Origin: Micromonospora zamorensis
GTDB taxonomy: Bacteria > Actinomycetota > Actinomycetes > Mycobacteriales > Micromonosporaceae
Direction: 5' to 3'
NCBI RefSeq assembly: GCF_900090275.1
Contig: NZ_LT607755.1
Location: 6,758,001-6,822,000 of the forward strand
DNA length: 64,000 nt
Shown piece by piece: positions 32,882 to 41,949 of this stretch (within the stretch, counting starts at the first letter, position 1; each line of letters begins with the position of its first letter). The notes under the pieces were generated by a model. The model made no database searches, was not told where the DNA came from, and saw only the letters and a program-made list of their open reading frames with translations. A program made the position numbers and the translations under genes.

Positions 32882-33736
32882 GTGGCTGCCGACAAGAGTG
32901 CGATCAACGTGGGGGCAACCCTGCGGGATCTTCGTCGACGTGCCGACTTGAGCCAGCGCGAGCTGGCCGAGCAGTCGGGGATCCCGAAGAGCACGTTGGC
33001 TCGCATCGAGGCGGGGCAGGGTGCCGGGCCGGCGTTCCGCACGGTCGAGCGGCTGGTCCGCGCGGCCGGCGGTGAGCTCGTGCTCAAACTCCCCGACGCC
33101 CCCTCCTCCGCGGCGGTTGACGAGTCACCGCAGGCGCCCGACCACGAGCTGTGGGACGAGTTGCGGGACGAGGCCGGTCGCCGCTACCCAGCGCATCTCG
33201 ACGTCCGTCGAGTCCTGACCCTGAAGGACTGGCCCGGCGCCTGGTGGGTGCATTCCTACACACTTCCGCAGCGGTTGTGGCCGGTACGCGTCCCGGAGCT
33301 GACCTACGACCTCGATCGAGCGCGACGTGACAAGCGGCGGTTGCGGGACCAGGCGCGGGCCCGGGTTCGCTTTCGGCGCGCGTTCGAAGGGCTGCCAGCC
33401 ACGTCGTGGCGCTTTCTCGCCGAGTTGCCAGGGGCCGGGCCGGTCGGTGAGCTGAGGGCCCATGAGCGAAGCCTGGACCTCCTCCGTGGCGAGGATTGGG
33501 GCGACCGACGTGAGCTGGTGTTGGAGGGCGTCGTCGTTGCGCCCGGCCTCCGGACCCTGGGCATCGCGCGTCAGCTGATCGAGCTGCTGGCCAGCGAGAT
33601 GGCAGTCGCTGATATCCGGACCGTCCACGCGATAGCCGACGGTGGCAACGTCGTGTTTCTGCTCGCCTGCGGGTTCGAGCTACAGCCAGGCCGGCCGTCG
33701 GCGCTCACCCTCGAAGTCCGTCCTACGCGGCCGTAG
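32882..33736 (+). CDS. XRE helix-turn-helix protein with C-terminal GNAT-like domain
   Basis: A 284-residue fusion. Residues about 8-65 are a Cro/C1-type helix-turn-helix (LRDLRRRADLSQRELAEQSG then IPKSTLARIEAGQG). The middle third is Arg-rich and unrecognised (LDRARRDKRRLRDQARARVR). Residues about 210-284 resemble an acetyltransferase core: LEGVVVAPGLRTLGIARQLI matches the acetyl-CoA pyrophosphate loop region, and NVVFLLACGFE the last GNAT strand-helix. The canonical R/Q-x-x-G-x-G/A loop is imperfect. The start is GTG. Proposed role: a regulator that senses or performs acetylation; inference. Confidence 0.75.
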   Translation: MAADKSAINVGATLRDLRRRADLSQRELAEQSGIPKSTLARIEAGQGAGPAFRTVERLVRAAGGELVLKLPDAPSSAAVDESPQAPDHELWDELRDEAGRRYPAHLDVRRVLTLKDWPGAWWVHSYTLPQRLWPVRVPELTYDLDRARRDKRRLRDQARARVRFRRAFEGLPATSWRFLAELPGAGPVGELRAHERSLDLLRGEDWGDRRELVLEGVVVAPGLRTLGIARQLIELLASEMAVADIRTVHAIADGGNVVFLLACGFELQPGRPSALTLEVRPTRP

Positions 33737-33737
33737 T

Positions 33738-34388
33738 TCAGCGCAGCGCTGGGGCCGCAGCGGTCAGGGCGGTGAGGGCCTCGCGTAGCCGCCAGGCGTC
33801 CCGGTCGCGGGGGCCGATCGGGTTCGAGATGGTGCGCAGCTCGGCGAAGGGCACCCCGGCCTGGGCGGCGGCGACGGCCACCCCGTACCCCTCCATGGCC
33901 TCGGCGACCGCCTCCGGATGCCTCCGGCGCAGCTCCTCGGTGCTGGCGGTGGTGCCGGTGACCGTGCTGACGGTGAGCACCGGCCCGGTCGTGGCCGCCG
34001 GGAGGGCTGCCCGCAGTGCCGCCAGCAGACCCGGGTCGGTCGGCACCACGCCGCCGACACCCAGCATCGCGGGCGGCATGCCCAACTCGTGGACGGGGAT
34101 GAAACCGTCCGGTGATTCGGCACCCAGGTCGGCGGCGATGCTGGCGGTGCCGAGCACGGTGTCGCCGACCTCGACCCGCCCGATGAAGCCGCCGGCCACG
34201 CCGGCGCTGACCACGGCACGGTACGGGCGGCCGGCGGCCTCGGCCAGCGCCAGCAGCCTGGCGGTGGCGGCACCGGCGACGGCCGGGCCCACGCCAACCG
34301 GGGTGACGGTCACGGTGGGATCGGTCAGACCGGCGCGGACGGCTTCCGCCTCGGCTGGTACCGCGGTCACCACCAGCAGACCGCTCAC
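33738..34388 (-). CDS. mqnB: Futalosine hydrolase
   Basis: A 216-residue nucleosidase of the futalosine menaquinone pathway, removing hypoxanthine from futalosine. It is a phosphorylase/MTAN-like fold: LLVVTAVPAEAEAVRAGL opening, VSAGVAGGFIGRVEVGDTVL, and the catalytic region EAMEGYGVAVAAAQAGVPFA with the conserved MEGYG acid. The GTG start overlaps the stop of the upstream MFS gene by four bases (GTGA), so translation is coupled to it. MqnD nearby supports the pathway call. Confidence 0.92.
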   Translation of the reverse strand: MSGLLVVTAVPAEAEAVRAGLTDPTVTVTPVGVGPAVAGAATARLLALAEAAGRPYRAVVSAGVAGGFIGRVEVGDTVLGTASIAADLGAESPDGFIPVHELGMPPAMLGVGGVVPTDPGLLAALRAALPAATTGPVLTVSTVTGTTASTEELRRRHPEAVAEAMEGYGVAVAAAQAGVPFAELRTISNPIGPRDRDAWRLREALTALTAAAPALR

Positions 34389-35986
34389 GAGACTGAGCCG
34401 GGGGACTCCCGGCGGGTCTCGTCGTCCGCCCCGCCGCCCGGGCCGCCGACCGCTGAGGACGGGCGGTAGATGTGGTAGCCGGGAGGGGTCAGGCTGGGAT
34501 CGTCGTACTGCGGGGAGCTGGCCTGGGCCGGTGCCGGCGAGGTGGGCGCGGCGTCCCCGGGCTCGTCGGCCGGCTCGTCCTCGGTCAGCTCGTCGTCGCC
34601 GAGCGGCCGGCCGGCCAGCTTCTCGCCGCGCAGCCGGGCGGCGACCAGCACACCCCGGATCGCGGCCAGGACGCCCACCCCGGCGGCCACGGCGATGCCC
34701 ATCCGACCGTCGAACGGGACCAGCCCCAACCCTCCACCGGCGACGAAGGCGAGCATCAGCACCGTCTCCGAATGGGCGAAGGAACTCGCGCGCAGCCGCT
34801 CCGGGATGCGCTCCTGGATCGAGGCGTCCACGGCCAGCTTCGATATCCCGCTGACCAGCGCGGCGACCAGGCAGAGCAGGGCGACCATCACCAGCGAGAA
34901 CTGGATGACGGCGAGCACCGCCACCCCGGCCACGATGATCATGCTGCTGGACTGGATGGCGGTCGGCCGGTGGATGCGCAGTCGGGTGCCGATGGCGGTG
35001 GCCAGGAAGGTGCCGACCGCGAGGGCCCCGCCGACCAGCCCCAGCGCCCACTCGGCGCCCAGATCCCGGCCGAACGCGACAGTGGTCAGGTCGCCCTTCT
35101 TGATCGCGAAGGCGAGGAAGAGCAGCAGGAAGCCGTACACCGCGCGGAGCGTCGCGGCGCCGATCAGCGACGCGATCACCAGGCGGCCGGCGGGTCGGCC
35201 TCGGCCCAGCGGCCGATCGCCACGGCGGCGGCCCAACGCGCGCAGTGGCCGGGGGACCCGCTCCGGTGGCTCCGAATCGGCCTTCGGTGGCAGACGCAGG
35301 GAGATCACCATGCCGACCAGGAAGATCACCGACGCGACGCGCAGCGGCCACTGCGGCCCGAACCAGAACGCGGCCAACCCGATCGGCGCGACCAGCGCAC
35401 CCGCGACCGTGCCGTAGACGCTGGCCCGGGCGCCCACCTGGGACAGGCCGAGCCCTTCCGGCAACAACCGGGGCACGGCCGCGGACCGGGCCACGCCGTA
35501 CGCCCGGGACAGCGCGAGCACCCCGAACGCGGCCGGATAGAGCCCGAAGCCGTGGATGTAGTCGGAGATCAACCAGGCCAGGAAGGCGCGGCCCAGCATC
35601 GTCGCGGCCAGCGCGTACCGCCGGCCGTGCCGGAAGTGGTCCAGCAGCGGGCCCACCACGGGGGCGAGCATGGCGAACGGCACCATGGTCACCAGCAGGT
35701 AGAGGGCGACCTTGCTGCGGGCCTCGCCCAGCGGCACGTTGAAGAAGATCGTGCCGGCCAGGCCGATGGCGATCAGGGTGTCACCGGCGCAGGAGAGCGC
35801 GTGCAGGTCGAACAGGCGGACCATGCCGACCTCGCCACCGGCGCCCCGGGCCCGGGCGCTGCCGGCCCGACGGGTCACCCAGCGGCCGCTGCCCAGCGAA
35901 CCACGCAGCAACAGACGAACGGCGCGAATGCCGGTGCCGACGGTCCGTCCGAGGACGGATCGCCCGGAGCGGGAGTACGACGGCAT
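34385..35986 (-). CDS. MFS transporter, coupled to mqnB
   Basis: A 533-residue membrane protein with about 12 hydrophobic segments. The first is ALSCAGDTLIAIGLAGTIFF, with an MFS-type loop DHFRHGRRYALAATMLGRAF after helix 2-3, and a long hydrophilic C-terminal tail rich in Glu, Ala and Pro. The ATG at 35986 (MPSYSRSGR) is preferred over upstream ATGs that run toward the divergent DUF3027 gene. The GTGA overlap with mqnB suggests a shared transcript. Substrate unknown; the coupling hints at a role tied to futalosine or menaquinone metabolism, but that is only context. Confidence 0.8.
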   Translation of the reverse strand: MPSYSRSGRSVLGRTVGTGIRAVRLLLRGSLGSGRWVTRRAGSARARGAGGEVGMVRLFDLHALSCAGDTLIAIGLAGTIFFNVPLGEARSKVALYLLVTMVPFAMLAPVVGPLLDHFRHGRRYALAATMLGRAFLAWLISDYIHGFGLYPAAFGVLALSRAYGVARSAAVPRLLPEGLGLSQVGARASVYGTVAGALVAPIGLAAFWFGPQWPLRVASVIFLVGMVISLRLPPKADSEPPERVPRPLRALGRRRGDRPLGRGRPAGRLVIASLIGAATLRAVYGFLLLFLAFAIKKGDLTTVAFGRDLGAEWALGLVGGALAVGTFLATAIGTRLRIHRPTAIQSSSMIIVAGVAVLAVIQFSLVMVALLCLVAALVSGISKLAVDASIQERIPERLRASSFAHSETVLMLAFVAGGGLGLVPFDGRMGIAVAAGVGVLAAIRGVLVAARLRGEKLAGRPLGDDELTEDEPADEPGDAAPTSPAPAQASSPQYDDPSLTPPGYHIYRPSSAVGGPGGGADDETRRESPGSVS

Positions 35987-36092
35987 GTCCACCATCCTCG
36001 CCCATCCGATCCGGGTACGCCGCACCACTGCGGGGAAAGGTTCCCCGGGAGTCCCTGTCACCCCTGCGAGGCGCATAGGGAACAATGGTTAG

Positions 36093-36914
36093 GTGACCAG
36101 GCCTGTCTCCACCCGTGCCGCCCGTCTCGACCAGGTCTGCGCCGCCGCCGTCGAGGTGGCCCGCGCTGGCATCACCGAGGTCGACGCCGACGATGTCGGC
36201 GATCACCTGCAGGTTGTGGCCGAGGGTGAACGGCTGGTCACCCACTACTTCGAATGCCTCCTCGCCGGCTACCGCGGTTGGCGGTGGGCGGTCACCGTCA
36301 CCCGGGTGTCGCGCAGCAAGACCGTGACCATCTGCGAGACGGTGCTGCTGCCCGGTTCCGACGCGCTGCTCGCGCCCGGCTGGCTGCCCTGGCAGGAGCG
36401 GCTCAAGCCGGGCGACTTGGGTCCGGGCGATCTGCTGCCGACCTCACCGGATGACGACCGGCTGGTCCCCGGCTACCTGCTCTCCGACGACCCGGCGGTC
36501 GAGGAGACGGCGTGGGAGCTGGGCCTCGGTCGGGCGCGCGTGCTCTCCCTCGAGGGCCGCATGGAGGCGGCGCAGCGCTGGTATGACGGCGACCACGGCC
36601 CCGCCGCGCCCATCTCCGCTGCCGCGCCGGCCGCCGCCCGCTGTGGCACCTGCGGTTTCTATCTGCCGCTGGCCGGTGCAATGCGGCAGGCGTTCGGGGC
36701 GTGCGGCAACTTCTACGCCCCCGACGACGGCCGGGTGGTGAGCGCCGACCACGGTTGCGGTGCCCACTCCGAGACGCTGATCGAGGCGGCCGAGACCGCG
36801 GTCGAAGAGCTACCCACGGTGTACGACGACAGCGCGGTGGAGGCCATGTCGGTCAGCCGCGCCCCGGGCTCGGTGGAAGCCGCCGAGCCGGCGGAGCCGT
36901 ACGGGCACTCCTGA
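36093..36914 (+). CDS. DUF3027 domain protein
   Basis: A 273-residue actinobacterial DUF3027 protein. The conserved part runs from RLDQVCAAAVEVARAGITEV through HYFECLLAGYRGWRWAVTVT to LLPGSDALLAPGWLPWQERL. A C-terminal Cys/His cluster (CGTCGFYLPLAG ... FGACGNFYAPDDGRVVSADH, then GCGAHSE) could bind zinc or a metal. Function unknown. The start is GTG. Divergent from the MFS gene (106 bp) and convergent with DUF2530, the neighbour commonly found beside this family. Confidence 0.88.
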   Translation: MTRPVSTRAARLDQVCAAAVEVARAGITEVDADDVGDHLQVVAEGERLVTHYFECLLAGYRGWRWAVTVTRVSRSKTVTICETVLLPGSDALLAPGWLPWQERLKPGDLGPGDLLPTSPDDDRLVPGYLLSDDPAVEETAWELGLGRARVLSLEGRMEAAQRWYDGDHGPAAPISAAAPAAARCGTCGFYLPLAGAMRQAFGACGNFYAPDDGRVVSADHGCGAHSETLIEAAETAVEELPTVYDDSAVEAMSVSRAPGSVEAAEPAEPYGHS

Positions 36915-36950
36915 TCGTTCGCACCGGGGGTGGCCCGGTGCGTGGCCGGG

Positions 36951-37196
36951 TCAGCGCGCGCGGCGACGTCGTCGGTTGGCGTCGTGCCGCATCATCACGG
37001 CGAGGCCCGGGAAGCCCCACAGGAACCCGGCGAGGCAGGTCCAGAGCCAGTTCTGGTGACCGTGGTCGGTCAGCCAACCCCGAAAGAAGATCAGCAGGAC
37101 CAGCCCGGCAATCGCCCAGGCGGCCAGCCCGGCGAGGGCGAACGGCACCATCGGCGGGTCCAGTGGTGCGGGCCGCGGTGGCTGCTCGTTCGGCAT
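36951..37196 (-). CDS. DUF2530 small membrane protein
   Basis: An 81-residue protein with two hydrophobic segments (MVPFALAGLAAWAIAGLVLL and NWLWTCLAGFLWGFPGLAVM) and a basic tail RRRRRAR, so both ends are probably inside. Matches DUF2530, found beside DUF3027 and the NCS2 permease in many actinobacteria. Function unknown. Confidence 0.85.
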   Translation of the reverse strand: MPNEQPPRPAPLDPPMVPFALAGLAAWAIAGLVLLIFFRGWLTDHGHQNWLWTCLAGFLWGFPGLAVMMRHDANRRRRRAR

Positions 37197-37284
37197 TCGG
37201 CAAGCGTACGCGACCTACTTCCCCTGCCCGTCGGTGATCTGGGACGATGCGCGCGACAACCGGAAGATCACCTGCGAGGACCTG

Positions 37285-38763
37285 ATGGCAGTAGCGCCGC
37301 CCGAGAACGGCACCCCTCCCAACCCCGCTCACCCGCGTAACGGATTCGACCGGTTCTTCGAGATTTCCGCCCGGGGCTCGACGATGAGCCGCGAGGTACG
37401 CGGTGGCCTGGCGACCTTCTTCACGATGGCGTACATCGTGGTGCTCAACCCGCTGATCCTGGGTGGTGCCGTCGACGGTGACGGCAAGACCCTCCCCATT
37501 CCCGCGCTGGCTGCCGGGACCGCGCTGGTCGCCGGCCTGATGACCATCCTGATGGGCGTGGTGGGTCGGTTCCCGCTGGCGCTCGCCGCCGGTCTGGGTG
37601 TCAACGCGCTGGTGGCGTACGAGATCGCCCCCGAGATGACCTGGGCCGACGCGATGGGCCTGGTGGTGATCGAGGGTGTGATCATCGCTGTGCTGGTGTT
37701 GACCGGTCTGCGGACCGCTGTGTTCCGCGCGGTGCCGACCCAGATGAAGACCGCGATCGGGGTCGGGATCGGTCTGTTCCTGACCATCATCGGTCTGGTG
37801 GACGCCGGTTTCGTCCGACGGATCCCGGACGACGCCAACACCACAGTCCCGGTCGGTCTGGGCATCGGCGGCAAGCTGGTGAGCTGGCCGATGCTGGTCT
37901 TCGTGGTGGGCCTGCTGATCACCCTCGTGCTGGTGGTCCGCCGGGTACGGGGTGCGATCCTGATCGGCATCCTCGCCTCGACCGTGCTGGCGGTGATCGT
38001 GGAGGCGATCGGCAACATCGGCCCGTCGTTCGTCAACGGTCAGCCCAACCCCAAGGGTTGGTCGCTGAACGTGCCGGAGCTGCCGAAGACGGTGGTGGAC
38101 CTGCCGGACCTGTCGCTGCTCGGCAAGTTCAACGTGCTCGACTCGTGGGGTCGGGCCGGTTGGCTGGTCGTGCTGATGTTCGTCTTCACGCTGCTGATCA
38201 CGGACTTCTTCGACACCATGGGCACGATGGTGGCGGTCGGCCAGGAGGGCGACCTGCTCGATGAGCAGGGCACCCCGCCACGGGCCAAGGAGATCCTGCT
38301 GGTCGACTCGATCGCCGCGGCGGCCGGTGGTGCGGCCAGCACCTCCAGTAACACGTCGTACATCGAGAGTGCCGCCGGTGTCGGGGAGGGTGCCCGGACC
38401 GGCGTGGCCAGCCTGGTCACCGGCGTGCTCTTCCTGCTGGCGATGTTCCTGGCGCCGCTGGTGGTGATCGTGCCGTTCGAGGCGGCTTCGACGGCCCTGG
38501 TGGTGGTCGGTTTCCTGATGATGACAGCGGTGCGGACGATCGACTGGTCCGACTACGAGATCGCCATCCCGGCGTTCCTCACCATCGTGCTGATGCCGTT
38601 CACCTATTCGATCTCGAACGGGATCGGCGCTGGCCTGATCACCTTCGTGGTGGTGAAGCTGGCCCGGGGTAAGGCCCGGGAGGTCCACCCGTTGCTGTAC
38701 GGGGTGGCCGTGCTGTTCGTGCTGTACTTCCTGCGCGGGCCGATCGAGTCCCTGGTGCTCTGA
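37285..38763 (+). CDS. NCS2 family purine/xanthine permease (AzgA-like)
   Basis: A 492-residue nucleobase:proton symporter of the AzgA branch, likely importing guanine, hypoxanthine or adenine. The hallmark is GSTMSREVRGGLATFFTMAY then IVVLNPLILGG near residue 30. The first substrate-binding motif is in GLGVNALVAYEIAPEMTWAD and the second in GAASTSSNTSYIESAAGVGEG (split here). About 12-14 hydrophobic segments follow the NAT/NCS2 fold. The ATG at 37285 with GAGG upstream was preferred to the longer frame. Divergent from DUF2530. Confidence 0.92.
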   Translation: MAVAPPENGTPPNPAHPRNGFDRFFEISARGSTMSREVRGGLATFFTMAYIVVLNPLILGGAVDGDGKTLPIPALAAGTALVAGLMTILMGVVGRFPLALAAGLGVNALVAYEIAPEMTWADAMGLVVIEGVIIAVLVLTGLRTAVFRAVPTQMKTAIGVGIGLFLTIIGLVDAGFVRRIPDDANTTVPVGLGIGGKLVSWPMLVFVVGLLITLVLVVRRVRGAILIGILASTVLAVIVEAIGNIGPSFVNGQPNPKGWSLNVPELPKTVVDLPDLSLLGKFNVLDSWGRAGWLVVLMFVFTLLITDFFDTMGTMVAVGQEGDLLDEQGTPPRAKEILLVDSIAAAAGGAASTSSNTSYIESAAGVGEGARTGVASLVTGVLFLLAMFLAPLVVIVPFEAASTALVVVGFLMMTAVRTIDWSDYEIAIPAFLTIVLMPFTYSISNGIGAGLITFVVVKLARGKAREVHPLLYGVAVLFVLYFLRGPIESLVL

Positions 38764-38861
38764 CGTACGTTCCGGGCGGGGAATCGAACGGGATTCCCCG
38801 CTCGGAACAGCACCAACGTCCTCGTGAGCCTGGTCATAACGGATGTCGTTAGCCAGGCTCA

Positions 38862-38878
38862 TTAGTTAAGCTAACTAA
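38862..38878. promoter_or_regulatory. Candidate MarR operator
   Basis: TTAGTTAAGCTAACTAA: arms TTAGTT/AACTAA in an AT-rich island ending two bases before the MarR start. A MarR-type palindrome at this position would block transcription of the regulator itself and, by read-through, the MFS gene. Binding is inferred. Confidence 0.65.
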
Positions 38879-38879
38879 C

Positions 38880-39329
38880 GTGATGGAGCGGACGGTGACG
38901 GCGGAACGCGTGCCACCGGCGCAACTGGCTCCCCAGTTGCGTGATGCGATCACCCGACTCAACCGACGGGTCCGCCAGGCCCGACCGGTCGGCGACCTCA
39001 CGGTCACCCAGGTTTCCGCGCTCACCAGCCTGCGGCTGGCCGGCGCGCTGACGCCCAGGGAACTGGCCGACGTGGAGCGGGTGCAGCCGCCGACGATGAC
39101 CAAGATCGTCGGGAAGTTGGAGGACCGCGGCCTCGTGCGGCGGACACCCCACCCGACCGATGGCCGGCAGGTCATCCTCGCGGCGACCGAAGGAGGGCAG
39201 GCCGTGCTCGACCAGTTCGAGCGGGCCCGCGACGAGTGGCTGGCCCACCGGCTGGCCGCACTCGACGAGGACGAACGGGAGACCCTGCAGAGGGCTGCCC
39301 AGATTCTTCAGCAGCTCGCTCGCGCCTGA
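38880..39329 (+). CDS. MarR family transcriptional regulator
   Basis: A 149-residue winged-helix repressor. The wing-helix core is QVSALTSLRLAGALTPRELA, then DVERVQPPTMTKIVGKLEDR and GLVRRTPHPTDGRQVILAAT, a complete MarR signature. Starts GTG-ATG (38880 or 38883). A palindrome overlaps its promoter, so it is probably autoregulated. It precedes an MFS exporter by 73 bp in the same direction, a classic MarR-exporter pair. Inducer unknown. Confidence 0.93.
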   Translation: MMERTVTAERVPPAQLAPQLRDAITRLNRRVRQARPVGDLTVTQVSALTSLRLAGALTPRELADVERVQPPTMTKIVGKLEDRGLVRRTPHPTDGRQVILAATEGGQAVLDQFERARDEWLAHRLAALDEDERETLQRAAQILQQLARA

Positions 39330-39402
39330 GCCGCGCCCGCGCCACCGGGTCCGTGCCGTCACCTGTCGATGACGCGTACGTTCTTAAGGAGGCGCACGAA
39401 GA

Positions 39403-40686
39403 GTGCAGGCCAAGTTGAGCACGATGTTCCAGTCCCTGCAGGTCCGTAACTACCGCCTCTTCGCATCCGGGCAGCTGATCAAGTTGATCGGCGTCTGGAT
39501 GATGTTCATCGCCCAGGACTGGCTCGTCCTTGAGCTCTCCAACAACTCGGCCACCGCGCTCGGCGTGGTAACCGCCTGTCAGTTCACCCCGGTGCTCCTG
39601 CTCACCCTGCTCTCCGGCCGACTTGCCGACCGGTACGACAAGCGGGTGCTGCTCTTCGTCGCCAACGCCTTCTGGACCGTGCTGGCGCTCGGCATGTCCG
39701 TGCTGGTCCTCACCGACCTGGTGCAGCTCTGGCACGTCTTCGCCTTCGCCGCGCTGCTCGGCACGGCCAACGCAGTGGAGACCCCGGTCCGTCAGGCGTT
39801 CGTCTCCGAACTCGTCGGCACGCCGCTGCTGCCCAACGCCTTGTCGCTGAACGCCGCCGTGTTCAACTCGGCGCGGATCGTCGGCCCGGCCGTCGCCGGC
39901 CTGGCGATCGCCGCCTTCGACGTCGGCCCGGTCTTCCTCTTCACCGCCCTCAGCTCCGTCGCGCCCCTGGTCAACGTGGTCCGGATGCGTACGGCCGACC
40001 TGCACCGCGACGCCCTGCTGCCGCGCGACGAGCGGGCGTCCGCACGGGTCATCGACGGGCTGCGGTACGTGTCGCGCCGCCCCGACCTGCTGCTGCCGAT
40101 GGCGGTCATGTCGGTGATCGGCATGTCGCTGTTCAACTTCCAGCTGACCCTGGCCGCGCTGGCGAAGACGGTCTTCCACACCGGTGCCGCCTCCTTCGGC
40201 CTGTTCAGCACGGCGCTGGCCGTGGGCGCGCTCGGCGGCGCGCTCAGCGGCACCGGTCGGCGAAGCCGGCCGTCGGTCTGGCTGGTGCTGGGCGCGGCGA
40301 TCGCCTGCGCCAGCTTCGGCACCCTGGTCGGTCTCGCCTCGACGTACTGGCTGGTCGTGGCACTGCTGGTGCCGACCGGCTTCTTCATGGTCTTCTTCGC
40401 CCAGGCCGCCAACCAGCGGGTCCAGTTGGGCGTGGACGCGGCCTTCCGGGGCCGGGTGATGGCGCTGTGGGTGTTGGTCTTCCTGGGCACCAACCCGGTG
40501 GGCGCGCCACTGATCGGCTGGGTCGCGGAGCGCTTCGGTGCCGGTGCCAGCATCTGGATGGGCGGGCTGATCTCGCTGGCCGCCGCGTTGATCGCCCTCA
40601 CCTGGCAGCTGCGGCACTCCGGCGCCCGGCTGCGCTTCCGGGTGCTGCCGATGCCCCGCTTCTACGTCACGTCCACCGACTGCTGA
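39403..40686 (+). CDS. MFS exporter under MarR control
   Basis: A 427-residue MFS_3-type exporter with about 12 hydrophobic segments. The N-terminus FQSLQVRNYRLFASGQLIKL and the loop SGRLADRYDKRVLLFVANAF (motif A) fit the enterobactin/macrolide-exporter branch. A GTG start is used with AAGGAGG ten bases upstream; an internal ATG seven codons on is less likely. It follows the MarR gene and is probably de-repressed with it. A strong terminator follows. Confidence 0.9.
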   Translation: MQAKLSTMFQSLQVRNYRLFASGQLIKLIGVWMMFIAQDWLVLELSNNSATALGVVTACQFTPVLLLTLLSGRLADRYDKRVLLFVANAFWTVLALGMSVLVLTDLVQLWHVFAFAALLGTANAVETPVRQAFVSELVGTPLLPNALSLNAAVFNSARIVGPAVAGLAIAAFDVGPVFLFTALSSVAPLVNVVRMRTADLHRDALLPRDERASARVIDGLRYVSRRPDLLLPMAVMSVIGMSLFNFQLTLAALAKTVFHTGAASFGLFSTALAVGALGGALSGTGRRSRPSVWLVLGAAIACASFGTLVGLASTYWLVVALLVPTGFFMVFFAQAANQRVQLGVDAAFRGRVMALWVLVFLGTNPVGAPLIGWVAERFGAGASIWMGGLISLAAALIALTWQLRHSGARLRFRVLPMPRFYVTSTDC

Positions 40687-40691
40687 GCTGT

Positions 40692-40742
40692 CCGGAAGGG
40701 CCCCCTCGTCATCGGACTTCGCATGACAAGGGGCCCTTCCGG
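40692..40742 (+). terminator. Terminator after MarR-MFS unit
   Basis: Inverted repeat with arms CCGGAAGGGCCCCCTCGTCAT and ATGACAAGGGGCCCTTCCGG (one bulge, one G-U pair), loop of about 10 bases, six bases past the MFS stop. Confidence 0.8.
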
Positions 40743-40847
40743 GCACTGCCGCATCCGCGGTCCGATCCGCACGCGCCGTCTTGAGCGGATGACGCGGATG
40801 CGGGCAAACCGCTGGCGGGGCGGCACGATGGGGCTTAGCGTCGATAC

Positions 40848-41357
40848 GTGGGAGTCGGACGCGCGCTGATGCTGGCCCTGGCGTTCCTCGCCGTGGCCAG
40901 TCTTCCGGCGGCACTCGCCCTGCTCTTCTGCTATGACGAGATCCTCGACCGGGTGGTCTGCGGCTGGTCCGAGTGGCGTGATCGCCGGCGGGAGAAACGG
41001 ACGATCGCGCGTCTCGACCGGGCCATCGAGGCCGACGCGCTGACTCGGGACATCGACCTCAGCGAGTTCGACCGCACCGACCGTCGGCCCCTGGAGCAAC
41101 TAGCCGCCGACCTGCGCCGCCTCGGCGGTCAGCGGCTCGGCGGCACCGGCCGGTCGATGGTCTGGCACGGCGCGCTGCTCCAGGCGTACGACGACCGGCT
41201 TCGCCTCGCCTGCCGCGCCCTCGGCATCACCGAGCACCTTGGTGAGTTGGAGGGCGTCGACCAGGAGATCGAGCGGGTCCGGGTGGAGGGTGTGCTGCAC
41301 GCCGCCGGGCTGACCCTGCCAGCGGCTCGGGCCGGCCACCGGCAACGGCACCGCTGA
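40848..41357 (+). CDS. Membrane-anchored protein, conserved actinobacterial, unknown
   Basis: A 169-residue protein with one N-terminal hydrophobic segment (LMLALAFLAVASLPAALALL) followed by a charged helical domain (RDRRREKRTIARLDRAIEAD) and LRRLGGQRLGGTGRSMVWHG near the middle. Proteins of this outline are common in actinobacteria without known function. The start is GTG. It ends eight bases before the phosphodiesterase start, so the two are probably one transcript. Confidence 0.75.
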   Translation: MGVGRALMLALAFLAVASLPAALALLFCYDEILDRVVCGWSEWRDRRREKRTIARLDRAIEADALTRDIDLSEFDRTDRRPLEQLAADLRRLGGQRLGGTGRSMVWHGALLQAYDDRLRLACRALGITEHLGELEGVDQEIERVRVEGVLHAAGLTLPAARAGHRQRHR

Positions 41358-41364
41358 GCGACGG

Positions 41365-41949
41365 TTGCGGCTCTTCGTCGCGGTCTACCCGCCCCCCGAA
41401 TCGGTCGGCCACCTCGGCGCGCAGGTCGCGCGACTACGGGTCGGCGCAGCGGCTGCCGCCGGCACCAACGTCCGGCTCGCCGATCCGGCCCATCTGCACG
41501 TCACCCTGGCCTTCCTCGGCGACGTCGAGGCGGCCCGGCTGGTCGAGGTGGAGAGCGCGCTCGGGCTGGCCGCCGAAGCGTTCCACGACGGCCGGAACGC
41601 CCCGCCCCGGTTCAGCCTCGGCGGCGGTGGTCGGTTCGGTCAGGGTCGGTCCACTGTGCTCTGGGTGGGCCTGCGAGGCGAGGTCGAGGCACTGCACGTG
41701 CTCGCCGGGCTGGTCCGGTCCCGGTTGCGGCAGGCCCGGCTGCCGTGTGACGACGCCAGGCCGTTCCGCCCGCACCTGACAGTGGCCCGGCCGGGCGAAC
41801 GGATGGACCTGGCCGACATCGAGGCGGACCAGGCCGACCTGGACGACTACCAGGGACCGGAGTGGCCGGCGACCGAACTGCTGCTGATCCGCAGCCACCT
41901 CGACCCGCGACCATCGCGCTACGACCGGCTCGCCGCCTGGCCGCTCTGA
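41365..41949 (+). CDS. thpR: RNA 2',3'-cyclic phosphodiesterase
   Basis: A 194-residue 2H phosphoesterase that opens 2',3'-cyclic phosphates of RNA ends. The two catalytic HxTx motifs are HVTLAFLG (about residues 43-50) and HLTVARPG (about 138-145). Overall form RLFVAVYPP at the start and LLIRSHLDPRPSRYDRLAAW at the end matches ThpR/LigT. The start is TTG, chosen because RLFVAV begins immediately there and no ATG or GTG fits. Its 3' end overlaps the convergent regulator by 31 bp. Confidence 0.9.
   Translation: MRLFVAVYPPPESVGHLGAQVARLRVGAAAAAGTNVRLADPAHLHVTLAFLGDVEAARLVEVESALGLAAEAFHDGRNAPPRFSLGGGGRFGQGRSTVLWVGLRGEVEALHVLAGLVRSRLRQARLPCDDARPFRPHLTVARPGERMDLADIEADQADLDDYQGPEWPATELLLIRSHLDPRPSRYDRLAAWPL

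Noticed and set aside
34389..35351. N-terminal extension of the mqnB frame inside the MFS gene
   Set aside because: No homology, and it overlaps a clear same-strand gene in another frame; the GTG at 34388 fits family length and coupling.
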